Part shown: one piece after another, positions 31,501 through 35,580 of the stretch | Layout of the letters: the number at the start of each line of letters is the position of its first letter | Numbering within the stretch: position 1 is the first letter of the stretch | NCBI GenBank assembly: GCA_951640165.1 | Contig: OX621252.1 | Location: 20,171,934 to 20,235,933, forward strand | Reading direction: 5' to 3' | Source of the DNA: Pseudoips prasinana | Lineage: Eukaryota > Arthropoda > Insecta > Lepidoptera > Nolidae | Length of the DNA: 64,000 bases | Translations under genes and position numbers: made by a program | The notes under the pieces: model-generated | The model's input: only the letters and a program-made list of their open reading frames with translations | What the model was told of the DNA's origin: nothing | The model's database searches: none

Positions 31501-33802
31501 GATAATAGATCAATGTTGTTGGAATTAAATAACTTTAGAAATTTGATTGCACAGAAAGGTGGTATTTATCTCTTCACATATGGTCTATACAGCCGGCAGC
31601 TGTTCAATATATCAGATACGATATAAGCACTTTTATACTATAAAGTTGTTGTCAATGTCAAGACATATCAAATACATGGCTTCCACTATATCAATTTCTA
31701 ATAAATTTCACTTTCAGATAGAAATTTGCATTATTTGTCACAGTGTCATATTGACTGTTACTTTATTTAAAGTAGTCTTTGTAACAAATCAAATATTTTG
31801 ATGTCAGTTATTAGTAGTATATGTAGTATATCAGTTATTTGGTCAGATTACACATATTTATTATTTAAATTACAGTATCAGTTGGCCGCGTGTAAATAAT
31901 GTCCCAGGATATAAAAAAAAAACCATAAATGCCTGAAATATTAATGCAGTTTTAAAACCATTCTGTTATATTAATTAACCATGAAGTGGAAATAAATATG
32001 ATTATGCTTGAATAATTACCAGATATCATTGCAAGTAAAGGTGCTGCCACACCACAGTTCTAAAATGTTTTATATCATTACTGAGCAATATTTAATAAAC
32101 AGTGTCTTGACACAAATTATCGCAAATGATGCCAAATAACTTCATGATATTTAATATAGGACATTTTTAAACTAATAGCACAAAGTGTAATAAAGTGTAA
32201 CATGTGGATTTTTATAAAATGTTATACATAGGTTGTTAACATTTTTAGCAGTTGATAATATCAAAGGAATCATGTAACCAATAAATACTTATTATATTTT
32301 ATAAAAAGGTTCAATGTATAATAAAGACTCATTAATTCATTAAATAATGTTTATAAACATTTTATTAATGCAGTGTGGCAGCATCTTTAAACAGTTATGT
32401 ATAACCAGCTGTTCTCTCATTATTATATTTACTTATATAATTGCTATCTAAACAAAAACAAAGGAGTTTACCTGTATATCTGTTTTCGGCACAGTATGCT
32501 GCTGTATTGGACATGAAGATGTATTAAACTTGATGTGCAGTTTTGGTGGCTCATCAACAACTGGTTTGAAATCCCGTGCTGGTTTCTGTGACTCTTTGTG
32601 TGCATCTTTCTTCTTCTTCTGGGGTGCACGGTACTCTTGTGACTCTACTATCTGGTCTACTGCAGACTTTATTTCACCTACTACAGCATGATGTTCATTT
32701 AACTCATCTTCTATATGACGTAACTTGGACTCAAATGCAGACCATTTTGACTGAAATTGTTAGAATAAAATATACTTTACAGAATTAAGAGTCAACATAG
32801 GTAGGTAGTTATTGGGATAAAAGTATCCAGACAGTGAGATCTAAGGTTTGATTACTGAGATTTGTCAAAGAGTGTAGTTTTTTAGTGATAAAAGGTTGGG
32901 TGTGTTAAAGGTACATTCCTCACAAAGCCAATAAAGGTTTCAGCTTTACATGGCTTTACTCAGAGGAACCTTATTCTCGCTAATTACCTTCTTTACTCAA
33001 CTCTTTTTGGTTTCCCAATTCATAGGATTATATAAAAGAATGCCTCTGTATCTACACACTTTTTAATGTCATTACATGTATTTTTATCATAAATACAGAA
33101 TATTGTTGGTGAGACTGCAATACCATACAAATAAAAATGTTTATAATTCATTAATAGTTGTTATACCAAAGATGAAACAAGACAGGAAATATTTATATGT
33201 ACCAGATATTACAGTCTAATTAACAATATAAATATAAAAGCAGGGCTTGTTTGGAACTTAATTATAATTTATTATAATAATAGGTCAACAGGTTCTGATG
33301 GTACTTATATCCACATTTCTCTATCCTTATTATAAATGTCTGATCACACAATCAAACAAAATTAAAAAGAAGAGAAATACAGTCACATTAAACTTTTGTT
33401 TCTATTTGTGAGAATTGACAAGAGCCAATATCAAAAGAAGACTGTTTTGGTATTGCTGTCTCATTCGCAAAATAATATTGTGGCAGTGTATGTTAGCGAA
33501 TGAACCAGACTAGAATGAACTATTTTATATCTATCTCACTAAACTACTAAAGTTATAACATCAGTCCTATTGCAATAATTGGTCTTGTTTACAACAAGGA
33601 AATATGTTTTATATTTATTTTTATTTGTGCACTGCTGCTCCCGTATACAATAAAGTGCATTTTATTTACTTACATCATCATCTTGAATAGCAGGCTTAAT
33701 GCTTGGCAACTTGAAACTCAAATCGGTAACTACATATAGAATAAAAATAAACCCAAGAATACACGTCGTCCAAAATACCGCCGATAATCTTCTAATTCTC
33801 AT
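1660..33802 (-). CDS. alpha-Man-IIa: Golgi alpha-mannosidase II (GH38), 18 exons joined, 3' end outside window
   Basis: The enzyme trims two mannoses from GlcNAcMan5GlcNAc2 in the medial Golgi during N-glycan maturation; it is a type II membrane protein. Seen here: 18 minus-strand exons with GT-AG borders and compatible phases, totalling 3222 bp (1074 codons). Order: cytosolic tail and anchor (about residues 7-25), helical stem (about 44-110), catalytic GH38 domain. Key residues by family comparison: His182 and Asp184 (PHSHNDPGW), nucleophile Asp297 (WACDPFGYS), acid/base Asp434 (PLGDDFR), zinc ligand His568 ([10 protein letters not shown]). Family members are about 1100-1150 residues, so roughly 30-80 C-terminal residues lie left of the window. 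Oddities: gene spread over more than 32 kb by insertions, and two exon-derived tandem arrays in introns. The related class II enzyme called mannosidase III is an alternative, but the anchor, stem and sequence fit mannosidase II better. Confidence 0.94.
1855..2419. other. Intron 17, nothing recognised
   Basis: 565 bp between exons 17 and 18. No repeat family or second-strand coding frame that I can support. Confidence 0.5.
2420..2542 (-). CDS. alpha-Man-IIa: alpha-mannosidase II exon 17
   Basis: Codons 969-1009, phase 0 both sides: [20 protein letters not shown] matches the fly EIMQDRRLASDDERGLGQGV. Acceptor cctgcgg-strand reads ccgcag; donor gtatga. Confidence 0.96.
2543..3920. other. Intron 16, left part: unassigned, with a (TA)n tract
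   Basis: Mostly AT-rich DNA. About 3,285-3,625 is unusually GC-rich with repeated gcggcc/ccgtgcggc words and may be part of an unidentified element. A (TA)n microsatellite runs from about 3,723 to 3,755. Confidence 0.4.
3921..4887. mobile_element. MITE-like element with inverted ends and TTA flanks
   Basis: Ends are inverted: left CGCCCAAAATTAATAAACGA and right the complement with one mismatch. Both are flanked by TTA (3918-3920 and 4888-4890). The inner sequence is also loosely palindromic. A 3-bp TTA duplication suggests PIF/Harbinger, by established rule, but no transposase is present. 967 bp in length. Confidence 0.6.
5115..5267 (-). CDS. alpha-Man-IIa: alpha-mannosidase II exon 16
   Basis: Codons 918-968, phase 0 both sides: [19 protein letters not shown] and [28 protein letters not shown] is a strong family signature. 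Acceptor tgttatgcag, donor gtaaga. Confidence 0.96.
5667..5827 (+). pseudogene. Coding-like fragment, unidentified, opposite strand inside intron 15
   Basis: After an acceptor-like tttttatag the plus strand has 53 codons open to a TGA, including [18 protein letters not shown] and [17 protein letters not shown]. Codon use looks genuine (GC-rich third positions, unlike the AT-rich intron around it). I do not recognise the protein. There is no start codon and no further exon was found, so it is probably a captured or retro-inserted exon fragment. A SINE-like repeat begins about 40 bp downstream. Confidence 0.45.
5866..6312 (+). mobile_element. SINE-like repeat with ATTTC-type tail (copy 1)
   Basis: Starts near gctagggtaggtccctcagc and ends gctgaataaatttaattatttcatttca. 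The same sequence occurs twice more at 12.5-13.5 kb. The AATAAAT plus (ATTTC)n tail resembles the 3' end of the CR1-like LINE at 36.0 kb, which may supply the mobilising machinery (inference). The tail ends only a few bases from exon 15. Confidence 0.6.
6320..6478 (-). CDS. alpha-Man-IIa: alpha-mannosidase II exon 15
   Basis: Codons 865-917, phase 0 both sides. It encodes [14 protein letters not shown] and [19 protein letters not shown], matching the fly segment ending GDIFYTDLNGLQ. Acceptor atatccacag, donor gtatgt. Confidence 0.94.
6479..7575. other. Intron 14: duplicated tRNA-like segment and (TA)n tract
   Basis: Segments near 7,115-7,170 and 7,415-7,465 share the word ccggcgggtctcga and flanks, suggesting a partial direct duplication of a tRNA-like SINE piece. 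A (TA)n tract lies at about 7,507-7,553. The rest is unassigned. Confidence 0.45.
7576..7753 (-). CDS. alpha-Man-IIa: alpha-mannosidase II exon 14
   Basis: Codons 805-864. [17 protein letters not shown] is the conserved SGAYLF-P-GPA motif of Golgi mannosidase II. Acceptor ttttcttag, donor gtaaga. A long (TA)n tract lies 20-70 bp into the following intron. Confidence 0.94.
7850..8003 (-). mobile_element. tRNA-headed SINE, family A, partial
   Basis: Contains the family words gggaattgaacccacgacctg and catgttcatgcacacaaatat in minus orientation. The gggttc-type B box is visible on the minus strand. The A-family full copy is at 59.6 kb. Confidence 0.7.
8190..8510 (+). mobile_element. Non-autonomous Helitron, 321 bp (copy 1 of 3)
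   Basis: Begins TCTATACATATAATAAAATC after an A and ends CTAG before a T. A hairpin (CGCGG-gtaaaa-CCGCG) sits about 8 bases before CTAG. These are the defining Helitron ends. Highly similar copies at 21,389 and 49,089. Confidence 0.8.
8627..8845 (-). CDS. alpha-Man-IIa: alpha-mannosidase II exon 13
   Basis: Codons 732-805, from [15 protein letters not shown] to VPVHMDFAQ. Matches the fly ITKNGLLK-like segment ([12 protein letters not shown]) of the C-terminal beta-sandwich. Acceptor tccctttcag, donor gtaagt. Confidence 0.9.
9050..9405 (-). mobile_element. tRNA-headed SINE, family B
   Basis: Minus-strand head near 9,405: ggcctcgttggtctagcggt, then a perfect B box gggttcaaatccc. The body contains the repeated word ctcagcatcagcccgga and ends in ggccgaaattcggctagga. 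Related copies at 11.1 kb and 27.5 kb. It lies in intron 12. Confidence 0.75.
9722..10120 (+). pseudogene. LINE ORF2 C-terminal remnant (CCHC-type tail)
   Basis: An open stretch of about 130 codons with a CKCG...HLLSCSACP pattern, the cysteine-histidine motif found near the C terminus of many insect non-LTR polyproteins. It ends KFWADTV-stop. No reverse transcriptase is attached, so it is a 5'-truncated remnant inside intron 12. Exact clade not determined. Confidence 0.55.
10269..10480. mobile_element. Short Tc1/mariner-type MITE with 33-bp inverted ends
   Basis: Left CAGTCAACAGCAAAAGTAGA and right its complement with two differences, flanked by TA on both sides (10,267-10,268; 10,481-10,482). 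TA duplication is the Tc1/mariner rule. 212 bp, no coding capacity. Confidence 0.75.
10530..10755 (+). repeat. Interspersed repeat family R1 (copy 1)
   Basis: Shares gcgttacgaaac, gagggagata, agatagaaagaga and acgtttcgtatatta with stretches at 23.8, 35.1 and 53.9 kb. Unclassified, no ends recognised. Confidence 0.55.
10852..11024 (-). CDS. alpha-Man-IIa: alpha-mannosidase II exon 12
   Basis: Codons 675-732. [15 protein letters not shown] then [16 protein letters not shown] fit the fly segment NPVEAQVSP and VPPMGLATYVLTI. A plus-strand reading of the same bases is a shadow frame. Donor gtaagc, acceptor ttaacaacag. Confidence 0.9.
11135..11518 (-). mobile_element. tRNA-headed SINE, family B, diverged
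   Basis: Same order as the 9.05 kb copy: tail with gtcgatttcggccacggcg, middle with cttcgggctgatactgagaa, head near 11,518. The head is more diverged. It fills most of intron 11, ending about 15 bp from exon 11. Confidence 0.7.
11536..11800 (-). CDS. alpha-Man-IIa: alpha-mannosidase II exon 11
   Basis: Codons 586-674. It starts [10 protein letters not shown] and runs into the beta-rich region with [17 protein letters not shown] (compare PSKHVVMHNTL in fly). Donor gtaagt after GAG, phase 0. Acceptor ctatttttag. Confidence 0.93.
12215..12500 (+). mobile_element. RTE LINE 3' fragment
   Basis: Contains gctggatgcggacagtgcaa and ggcctatgtccaacagtggg, then tttcggctgata. These are the end of the RTE ORF and tail also seen at 38.1 kb, in plus orientation and degraded. 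Confidence 0.7.
12510..12990 (-). mobile_element. SINE-like repeat with ATTTC tail (copy 2), left arm of inverted pair
   Basis: Reverse orientation of the element at 13,025-13,460. Tail (aatgaaataat) at 12,510-12,540 and head near 12,985 with ctttctctagcta. The two heads face each other, about 35 bp apart. Confidence 0.75.
13025..13465 (+). mobile_element. SINE-like repeat with ATTTC tail (copy 3), right arm of inverted pair
   Basis: Head ctagagaaagccgcaagtta, body with ctcagcggcgaggatcgc, tail ctgaataaatttcattatttc. It ends about 20 bp from exon 10's donor. With copy 2 it forms a head-to-head palindrome with arms of about 440 bp. Confidence 0.75.
13487..13660 (-). CDS. alpha-Man-IIa: alpha-mannosidase II exon 10 (last zinc ligand)
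   Basis: Codons 528-586. It encodes [20 protein letters not shown]; His568 is the expected fourth zinc ligand and HHDG-TGT is diagnostic of GH38. Acceptor aattttag, donor gtgagt. Confidence 0.96.
13735..13915 (+). mobile_element. SINE family A, 3' part
   Basis: Contains agacagatatttgtgtgcat, gtcctgagtctgggtgtaat and gggataagatggccgtgtg, the body of family A, without its tRNA-like head. Confidence 0.7.
14254..14438 (-). CDS. alpha-Man-IIa: alpha-mannosidase II exon 9
   Basis: Codons 467-528. It contains [30 protein letters not shown] and [11 protein letters not shown], all strongly conserved GH38 segments that line the active site. Acceptor tttttccag, donor gtatgt. Confidence 0.96.
14500..15818 (-). 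repeat. Tandem array, about 8-9 units of 146 bp, derived from exon 8 end and donor
   Basis: Period 143-146 bp. Donor-equivalent first intron bases at 14655, 14799, 14945, 15091, 15237, 15383, 15529, 15672, then the real one at 15818. In minus orientation a unit is: about 74 bp related to the intron start, including an acceptor-like cctattcttacacag; then a copy of the last 72 coding bases of exon 8 ending GAG-gtaac. Each intronic copy has a TAG in the exon's frame (at the codon after the WDNRF-like residues). The five central units are nearly identical; outer units diverge. 146 is not a multiple of three, so read-through to a later donor would shift frame. Confidence 0.93.
15819..15996 (-). 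CDS. alpha-Man-IIa: alpha-mannosidase II exon 8 (acid/base; source of tandem array)
   Basis: Codons 407-466. It carries [20 protein letters not shown]; Asp434 is the expected general acid/base. The last 24 codons (from [10 protein letters not shown] to NDAWNAE) and the donor GAG-gtaacc are copied about eight times in degraded form in the following intron (14,500-15,818). The genuine copy is the one with an open frame and correct phase into exon 9. Confidence 0.95.
16081..16262 (-). pseudogene. Reverse transcriptase fragment of a CR1-like LINE
   Basis: Minus-strand frame reads [20 protein letters not shown], then [10 protein letters not shown] and VTLGVLQ. This is RT blocks 2-4 (SKAFD...GVPQGS in intact elements), with Leu in place of Pro and no GS. 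Too short for a start codon. Lies between exons 7 and 8. Confidence 0.65.
16503..16603 (-). CDS. alpha-Man-IIa: alpha-mannosidase II exon 7
   Basis: Codons 374-407, [12 protein letters not shown] through [10 protein letters not shown]. The VCCQFDF and CPW motifs are conserved in Golgi mannosidase II. Acceptor atatttccag, donor gttagt (weaker but consistent in phase with the next exon). Confidence 0.93.
16604..17443. other. Intron 6, part: unassigned
   Basis: AT-rich. Contains gagcacgttaagtcgtaggtc at about 16,797, a word shared with the 5S-derived SINE body at 18.6 kb, so a SINE remnant is possible. No coding frame supported. Confidence 0.4.
17444..17641 (-). pseudogene. Acidic N-terminal ORF, possible DNA-transposon remnant
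   Basis: 65 codons starting [17 protein letters not shown]. Ser/Asp/Glu-rich N termini of this kind are common in insect DNA-transposon proteins. Upstream (17,780-17,940, minus strand) is a palindromic stretch rich in actacta/tagttag words. No catalytic domain follows. Family not assigned. Confidence 0.3.
18195..18445 (+). mobile_element. SINE related to family A
   Basis: tRNA-like head (ggccaattggtatagaggtt) and body with ggtctgtgtcagggtgtaat and atcaattgtctggtc. It abuts a 5S-derived SINE, suggesting a composite or an insertion next to it. Confidence 0.55.
18446..18711 (+). mobile_element. 5S rRNA-derived SINE
   Basis: The 5' part (18,455-18,545) reads like 5S rRNA: ctcaccggtccgaaagcgat, then aggttaagcaac (A-box region), aggtcagtcc (intermediate element) and tagatgggtgaccacc (C box). 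A non-5S body follows with ggcctactgggcggcttgaa and a short (taag)n tail. This is the class 3 SINE layout (established in some vertebrates). A second partial copy is at about 43.4-43.6 kb, minus strand. Confidence 0.7.
18793..18878 (-). CDS. alpha-Man-IIa: alpha-mannosidase II exon 6
   Basis: Codons 345-373, a short 86-bp exon encoding [20 protein letters not shown] and ending GPDPK. This is nearly identical to the fly enzyme's substrate-binding [10 protein letters not shown] region. Acceptor ggtttccag, donor gtaagg, phase 0 at the 3' side. Confidence 0.95.
18879..19524. other. Intron 5, part: unassigned
   Basis: No element ends or reading frames recognised. Followed by Helitron pieces up to 20.07 kb. 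Confidence 0.4.
19530..19710 (+). mobile_element. Helitron-like short element, terminus mutated
   Basis: Contains gtttgtgggtttgggtgtat, atagcttatatat and aacgcaggtaaaaccgcgcg, the shared body and hairpin of the short Helitrons here. The end reads CAAGT instead of CTAGT. A more decayed copy may follow to 19,843. Confidence 0.6.
19887..20062 (-). mobile_element. Helitron-like short element
   Basis: Minus orientation: CTAG terminus at 19,887-19,890, then the hairpin ccgcggttttatccgcg, body words tatagcctatgtgttattcgg, and the start near ataatattagtg. Confidence 0.7.
20171..20472 (-). CDS. alpha-Man-IIa: alpha-mannosidase II exon 5 (catalytic nucleophile)
   Basis: Codons 244-345, the longest exon. 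It contains [15 protein letters not shown] and WACDPFGYS. Asp297 in DPFG is the expected nucleophile and zinc ligand. A cysteine stands just before it where fly and human enzymes have isoleucine. The tail [10 protein letters not shown] joins to exon 6 through a split Asp codon. Acceptor cttttcag, donor gtaaga. Confidence 0.96.
20473..21130. other. Intron 4, part: unassigned repeat-like DNA
   Basis: A segment at about 20,740-20,890 has a duplicated word (aggttcc...ggaaccttgtaaatgcttg). It may be SINE-derived but I cannot assign it. Confidence 0.35.
21136..21320. mobile_element. Decayed fold-back MITE, same family as 61.7 kb
   Basis: Shares the internal block tgacgtcacatgtgctcatg and ttaagtcatttttaaccttt with the intact 241-bp copy, and ends in similar gctaccgcctaatcc / ggctgtagcccc arms. 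Inverted ends are diverged. Confidence 0.6.
21389..21710 (+). mobile_element. Non-autonomous Helitron, 322 bp (copy 2 of 3)
   Basis: TCTATACATATAATAAAATC start after A, CTAG end before T, GC hairpin just inside. Ends about 50 bp from exon 4's donor. Confidence 0.8.
21759..21933 (-). CDS. alpha-Man-IIa: alpha-mannosidase II exon 4
   Basis: Codons 186-244. It continues PHSHNDPG with WLKTFENYY and includes [15 protein letters not shown], matching the conserved FIWAE-S block of GH38. Acceptor attttgcag, donor gtaagt; it enters at phase 1 and leaves at phase 2. Confidence 0.94.
22090..22338 (-). mobile_element. tRNA-headed SINE, family A
   Basis: Full-length in minus orientation: tail aatatcctgggac, middle cacccagactcaggacaaac, head with gggaatcgaacccacgac and ccacgccaacaggcccgtc. 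In intron 3. Confidence 0.8.
22893..23040 (+). pseudogene. R1-like LINE ORF2 fragment
   Basis: Frame with [20 protein letters not shown] and [15 protein letters not shown], typical of the region after the reverse transcriptase of R1-clade insect LINEs. No RT core is present. A tRNA-like remnant follows at about 23,100-23,170 (gggttcgaacctc). Confidence 0.6.
23508..23690 (-). mobile_element. Helitron-like short element
   Basis: CTAG terminus at 23,508-23,511, hairpin ccgcggtgttacccgcg. The body differs from the 320-bp copies (cggttcgtgcgttctgg), so another subfamily. Confidence 0.6.
23815..24015 (+). repeat. Interspersed repeat family R1 (copy 2)
   Basis: Shares cttggggagtaaactggtga, gcgtgacgagagc, agaaagagag and ttttacttcagtcgtgtgg with the 10.5 kb and 53.9 kb copies. 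Confidence 0.55.
24277..24804 (+). pseudogene. LINE ORF2 C-terminal fragment with a 63-bp internal duplication
   Basis: The frame has [29 protein letters not shown] and [16 protein letters not shown], the usual C-terminal end of CR1/Jockey-group LINEs. The ASSFIIR...NNLP-DVF block is present twice in tandem (from about 24,424 and 24,487). Only the end of the element remains; the open frame after about 24,660 is probably chance. In intron 3, close to exon 3. Confidence 0.6.
24914..25061 (-). CDS. alpha-Man-IIa: alpha-mannosidase II exon 3 (first zinc ligands)
   Basis: Codons 137-186 (first base of 186). It encodes the [13 protein letters not shown] block and ends with [13 protein letters not shown], the hallmark that opens the GH38 fold. 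His182 and Asp184 correspond to the active-site zinc ligands. Acceptor tttaattgcag, donor gtattt. The intron before it (25,062-32,471) is over 7 kb and filled with transposons. Confidence 0.95.
25125..25305 (-). mobile_element. RTE LINE 3' fragment
   Basis: Minus copy of the RTE tail: catcatcatatcagccgaaa, gacgtccactgctggacaaa, ending ccactcgagaacctttctga. Plus-strand frames here are shadows. Confidence 0.75.
25612..26968 (-). mobile_element. piggyBac-like element, internally deleted, perfect 17-bp inverted ends
   Basis: Flanked by TTAA (25,608-25,611 and 26,969-26,972). Ends are CCCGGCGCCAATGACGC and its exact complement. Sub-terminal gggtcaa-ttgaccc words occur near both ends. 1357 bp against about 2.4 kb for complete elements. 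Confidence 0.85.
25968..26595 (-). pseudogene. piggyBac transposase remnant (C-terminal half)
   Basis: Two minus-strand open pieces. 26,359-26,595 has [20 protein letters not shown], the conserved YN-K-GVD block after the catalytic region. 25,968-26,237 has [13 protein letters not shown], then C-C...H-C spacing (RCQICLS... TCHEF... [12 protein letters not shown]), matching the C-terminal cysteine-rich domain. The N-terminal half and first catalytic aspartates are missing and the frame is broken, so it cannot act. Confidence 0.8.
27138..27382 (-). mobile_element. tRNA-headed SINE, family A
   Basis: Minus orientation: tail atcctgggacataagt, middle caaacgaagcaaagcttgta, head gtgaaagcaatcatttgcca and ccacgccaacaggcccgtc. 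Confidence 0.75.
27535..27845 (+). mobile_element. tRNA-headed SINE, family B
   Basis: B box gggttcaaatccc at about 27,548, then gggtcgggccaaaagtgatt, catgcctcggagagcacgta, and tail ggccgccgtggccgaaattc. Plus orientation. Confidence 0.75.
28241..28358 (+). mobile_element. SINE family A, 5' part
   Basis: Head ggcgtggttggtaaatgctt, B-box-like gggttccattccc, body tgactgtttgtcctgagtct. It stops where a Helitron copy begins at about 28,360. Confidence 0.75.
28454..29776 (-). mobile_element. Mariner-like element, DD41D type, complete
   Basis: 1323 bp flanked by TA (28,452-28,453 and 29,777-29,778). Inverted ends share GGTGGCGCAAAAGTA. The neighbouring Helitron copy at 29.93 kb gives the unoccupied site, with a single TA, proving the boundaries. 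Confidence 0.9.
28569..29654 (-). CDS. Mariner-family transposase, DD41D, apparently intact
   Basis: 361 codons, uninterrupted. The N-terminal helix-turn-helix region runs over about residues 1-110 with a GRPRTGRS linker. Catalytic triad: Asp in MSDEAHFH, Asp in [10 protein letters not shown], Asp in SPDFFLWG, with 41 residues between the last two (counting SPDLTSPD's second Asp). That spacing is the DD41D group of IS630-Tc1-mariner. It cuts and pastes the element at TA. The start is the ATG nearest the right-hand end; about 120 bp separate it from the inverted repeat. Confidence 0.9.
   Translation of the reverse strand: MDRFTPQERGIIVSMFLRNNSSVIRTQREFRRRFPHRPAPIGRTIRRFATRLEATGSTLDRPKSGRPRTGRSAENIDAVREDVEECPETSTRRRATQLGISRRTLQRILVKDLKMFPYKTQMTHQLLPADHRARLDYCQRVINLNLEEDDFPSKLVMSDEAHFHLSGHVNKQNTRFWGTDNPRIIQETPLHPLKVTVWCGICVDRVIGPYFFEDAGGNAITVTGERYRTMLREFLIPSLDELGLEHIWFQQDGATAHTARDTMDLVRDAFPGRVISRFGDLPWPARSPDLTSPDFFLWGFLKSRVYVNKPQTLAALKENIRQEITNISQEVLRQVMQNVINRAQMCINSGGHHLKDIIFKS
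29855..30005 (+). mobile_element. Short Helitron copy (empty-site partner)
   Basis: Adjacent duplicate of the interrupted copy. Both are followed by ttatctatacaag, so the pair arose by tandem duplication. Ends ggcacag-CTAG. Confidence 0.75.
30050..30140 (+). mobile_element. SINE family A, tail fragment
   Basis: Contains ccatagtacaagctctgctt and gggatcagatggccgtgtgt with the atattattatt end. Confidence 0.65.
30141..30960. other. Intron 2, part: unassigned
   Basis: AT-rich, with a small local repeat at 30,778-30,840 (taaaattgtacaattttata twice, self-complementary). No coding frame supported. Confidence 0.4.
30965..31265 (-). mobile_element. SINE family C with a LINE-tail insertion
   Basis: SINE parts at 30,965-31,050 and 31,168-31,265 (ggaatagaacccgggacttg). 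Between them lies about 115 bp ending in (tttga/tttgat)n, which looks like the 3' end of a LINE. Confidence 0.6.
31270..32036. other. Intron 2, part: unassigned apart from a SINE A tail
   Basis: 31,815-31,920 resembles the family A tail (tatatcagttatttggtc, atgtcccaggat). The rest is AT-rich without recognised features. Confidence 0.4.
32037..32394. mobile_element. Possible MITE with TAAAGRTGCTGCCACAC ends
   Basis: Left taaaggtgctgccacacc and right complement taaagatgctgccacactgc, followed inward on both sides by aaaatgttt-like words. About 358 bp, no coding. Flanking duplication not resolved. Confidence 0.5.
32472..32750 (-). CDS. alpha-Man-IIa: alpha-mannosidase II exon 2 (luminal stem)
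   Basis: Codons 44-136, phase 0 on both sides; acceptor tttcag, donor gtaaac. The first half ([12 protein letters not shown] onward) has the charged, heptad-like pattern of a coiled-coil stem. It is followed by a lysine-rich linker and a CPIQQ stretch, resembling the stem that precedes the catalytic domain in fly GMII. The stem is the least conserved part of the family, so recognition rests on position and splicing. Confidence 0.85.
32751..33673. other. Intron 1, nothing recognised
   Basis: 923 bp of AT-rich DNA with normal splice ends. No repeats or frames supported. Confidence 0.5.
33674..33802 (-). CDS. alpha-Man-IIa: alpha-mannosidase II exon 1 (tail and membrane anchor)
   Basis: Codons 1-43, phase 0 at the donor (GAT GAT, then gtaagt). 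The start is the ATG at 33,800-33,802, which opens with MRIRRLS. This gives a short basic cytosolic tail followed by about 19 hydrophobic residues ([19 protein letters not shown]), as expected for a type II Golgi signal anchor. No in-frame ATG further upstream continues this frame sensibly. The 5' UTR is not delimited. Confidence 0.9.
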
Positions 33803-34520
33803 TATGAATGTTGATTTTTAACAAAACAACAACACCATCAACAAAAACAAACTATTAATAAACTTAGGTACACTAATCTACACTTCGATAATTTCTACAT
33901 GCAAGTAGAGCAGTGTAAAGTACATTCTGTGTTTAGTTTAATAATTTCGGCACACACATAAGCTAGTCGGTAAGTTGTTGATAAAAAAATATACGTAAAA
34001 TTCGTTGCAGTATTGACCGAAGAAATTATTTTGACGCGACGTATGAAGAATTTGCAACGTTAGGTGCAGCCGTTTAAATGATTCAACTGACAACGTCGGT
34101 TTGTAAGCGGTCTTTAATTTTACACTATACGCAATTTATTACTTTTTGCATCTTTAAGGTATATTATTTAAATACATATTTTACTAAATGTTCAACGTAG
34201 TGTTGTCGTGTTGTTGATTTGACACTTAAACTCACAGAGTACAGCTTATACTCAATGTGACCTATCATCAAAGAGTATAATAACTGACCTATACAGGAGC
34301 CTATCATGTATGTCAAAATCACCTAAAATAATCTTTGAAATTCGAAATTTCCCAGCTTCTGCCAAATTAATGAAGAATTAATTAATAATAAAAACTTTAA
34401 ATACTTATGAAACTTCATTCCTCTCATTTGCTCTAAGAAAAAATGCAATATATTACATCTCCACAAACAGAACATGATCGTGCAATGTGCAGCACAGAAA
34501 ACTAAAGACCGTATAAACAC
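33803..34520. promoter_or_regulatory. Upstream side of the mannosidase gene, promoter not resolved
   Basis: The 5' UTR and promoter should lie here by position. I see no clear TATA box at a sensible distance; many housekeeping insect genes lack one. This is inference from position only. Confidence 0.3.
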
Positions 34521-34529
34521 CAAAATAAA

Positions 34530-34705
34530 TCATCATCACCAACATCCTAATCGTGTCAGCCTTATGACCTCCACTGCTGGACCAAAGCCTCTTCATAGAA
34601 TGGGGGGTTATGCCATAATCGCCATGCTTGTCAGACGAGTTGGTGATCGCAGTATGATGAGCATAGTTCACAAAGAGACGCTGCTGCCTATTCACTGGTA
34701 GATAT
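34530..34705 (-). mobile_element. LINE 3' fragment (second RTE-like family)
   Basis: Contains catcatcaccaacatcctaa, ccactgctggaccaaagcct and gccatgcttgtcagacgagt. The complement of this arrangement occurs at 35.4-35.6 kb. Confidence 0.55.
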
Positions 34706-34709
34706 CCCT

Positions 34710-35000
34710 CTTAGGACGACTTTAACGCTACCCGCGAGATGTTAAGGGGAAAGTATTGATATTCCTCACTGTCGCTCCAAAGTAGCGAAAACAAATCATA
34801 ATAGGTACTGTATTAAGTTATAGAACATTATATGTAACAAGTGTAAAATTGCAGTATACTATGTTTTTAAGTGATTTATATTATGCAAACGGTCACACTG
34901 TTAATGAGTGCAAACGACTTAACACTAGAGGCACACCAACAAATTACATCACATTTTGATTAAGTACTAGACTAGTCTAGATTCGTCGACCGCATTGATT
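34710..35000. other. Unassigned spacer
   Basis: Nothing recognised. Confidence 0.3.
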
Positions 35001-35110
35001 CATTTGCAAGTGAACCTGCCTTCTGATTCAAAGGTTGCGAGTTAGATCCGCGGACAATAAAAATATTTGTGTTCATGAATATGTCTTTTTGTCTTGGTCT
35101 GGGTGTTTTT
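35000..35110 (+). mobile_element. Diverged SINE A fragment
   Basis: Contains aaggttgcgagttagatccg and tgttcatgaatatgtctttt, then ggtctgggtgt, a degraded family A core. Confidence 0.5.
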
Positions 35111-35119
35111 GAAGTAAAA

Positions 35120-35345
35120 CTTCTGTATGCACACTTGACTTGAGGAGTAAGGTGTGATCGGGTGAGGGAAACAGAACTAAGAGGGAGATATAAGTTGGTG
35201 TAGATAGACACAGAGAGAGTTACGTTTCGTATATTAGTGTCATAAAGTTAGTATACCTACGGAATAGAGCAACAAACAAGAGCTGTCAAACGAAACCGAA
35301 ATAGGATGACATTTGTGTGTGTACAAATGTTTATGTGTGCGTGTC
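35120..35345 (+). repeat. Interspersed repeat family R1 (copy 3)
   Basis: Shares gagggagatataagttggtg and gttacgtttcgtatattagt with other R1 copies. Continues with ttagtatacctacggaatag, also seen complemented at 39.97 kb. Confidence 0.55.
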
Positions 35346-35419
35346 CGTGATGTATCTCATGTCGATTTTAGCGATAATATCGATATCGATAATATTAATC
35401 AGTAATGTGTGGTGACGGC

Positions 35420-35580
35420 ATAGAATATCATCACTCCGTCTCATCCCGTGAACTGTGACCATCTTACTGCGATCGCCAACCCGTCTGCCAAGCGTGGCGA
35501 TTATGGCATATCCCCCCATTCTTTGGGAAGGCTTTGGTCCAGCAGCGGATGTAATTTGGCTGACATGATGGTGATGATGA
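35420..35580 (+). mobile_element. LINE 3' fragment (second RTE-like family)
   Basis: Contains gcgatcgccaacccgtctgc, ggcgattatggcatatcccc, and ends ggctgacatgatggtgatga, the typical (tga)n end. It is the opposite orientation of the 34.5 kb fragment. Confidence 0.6.
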
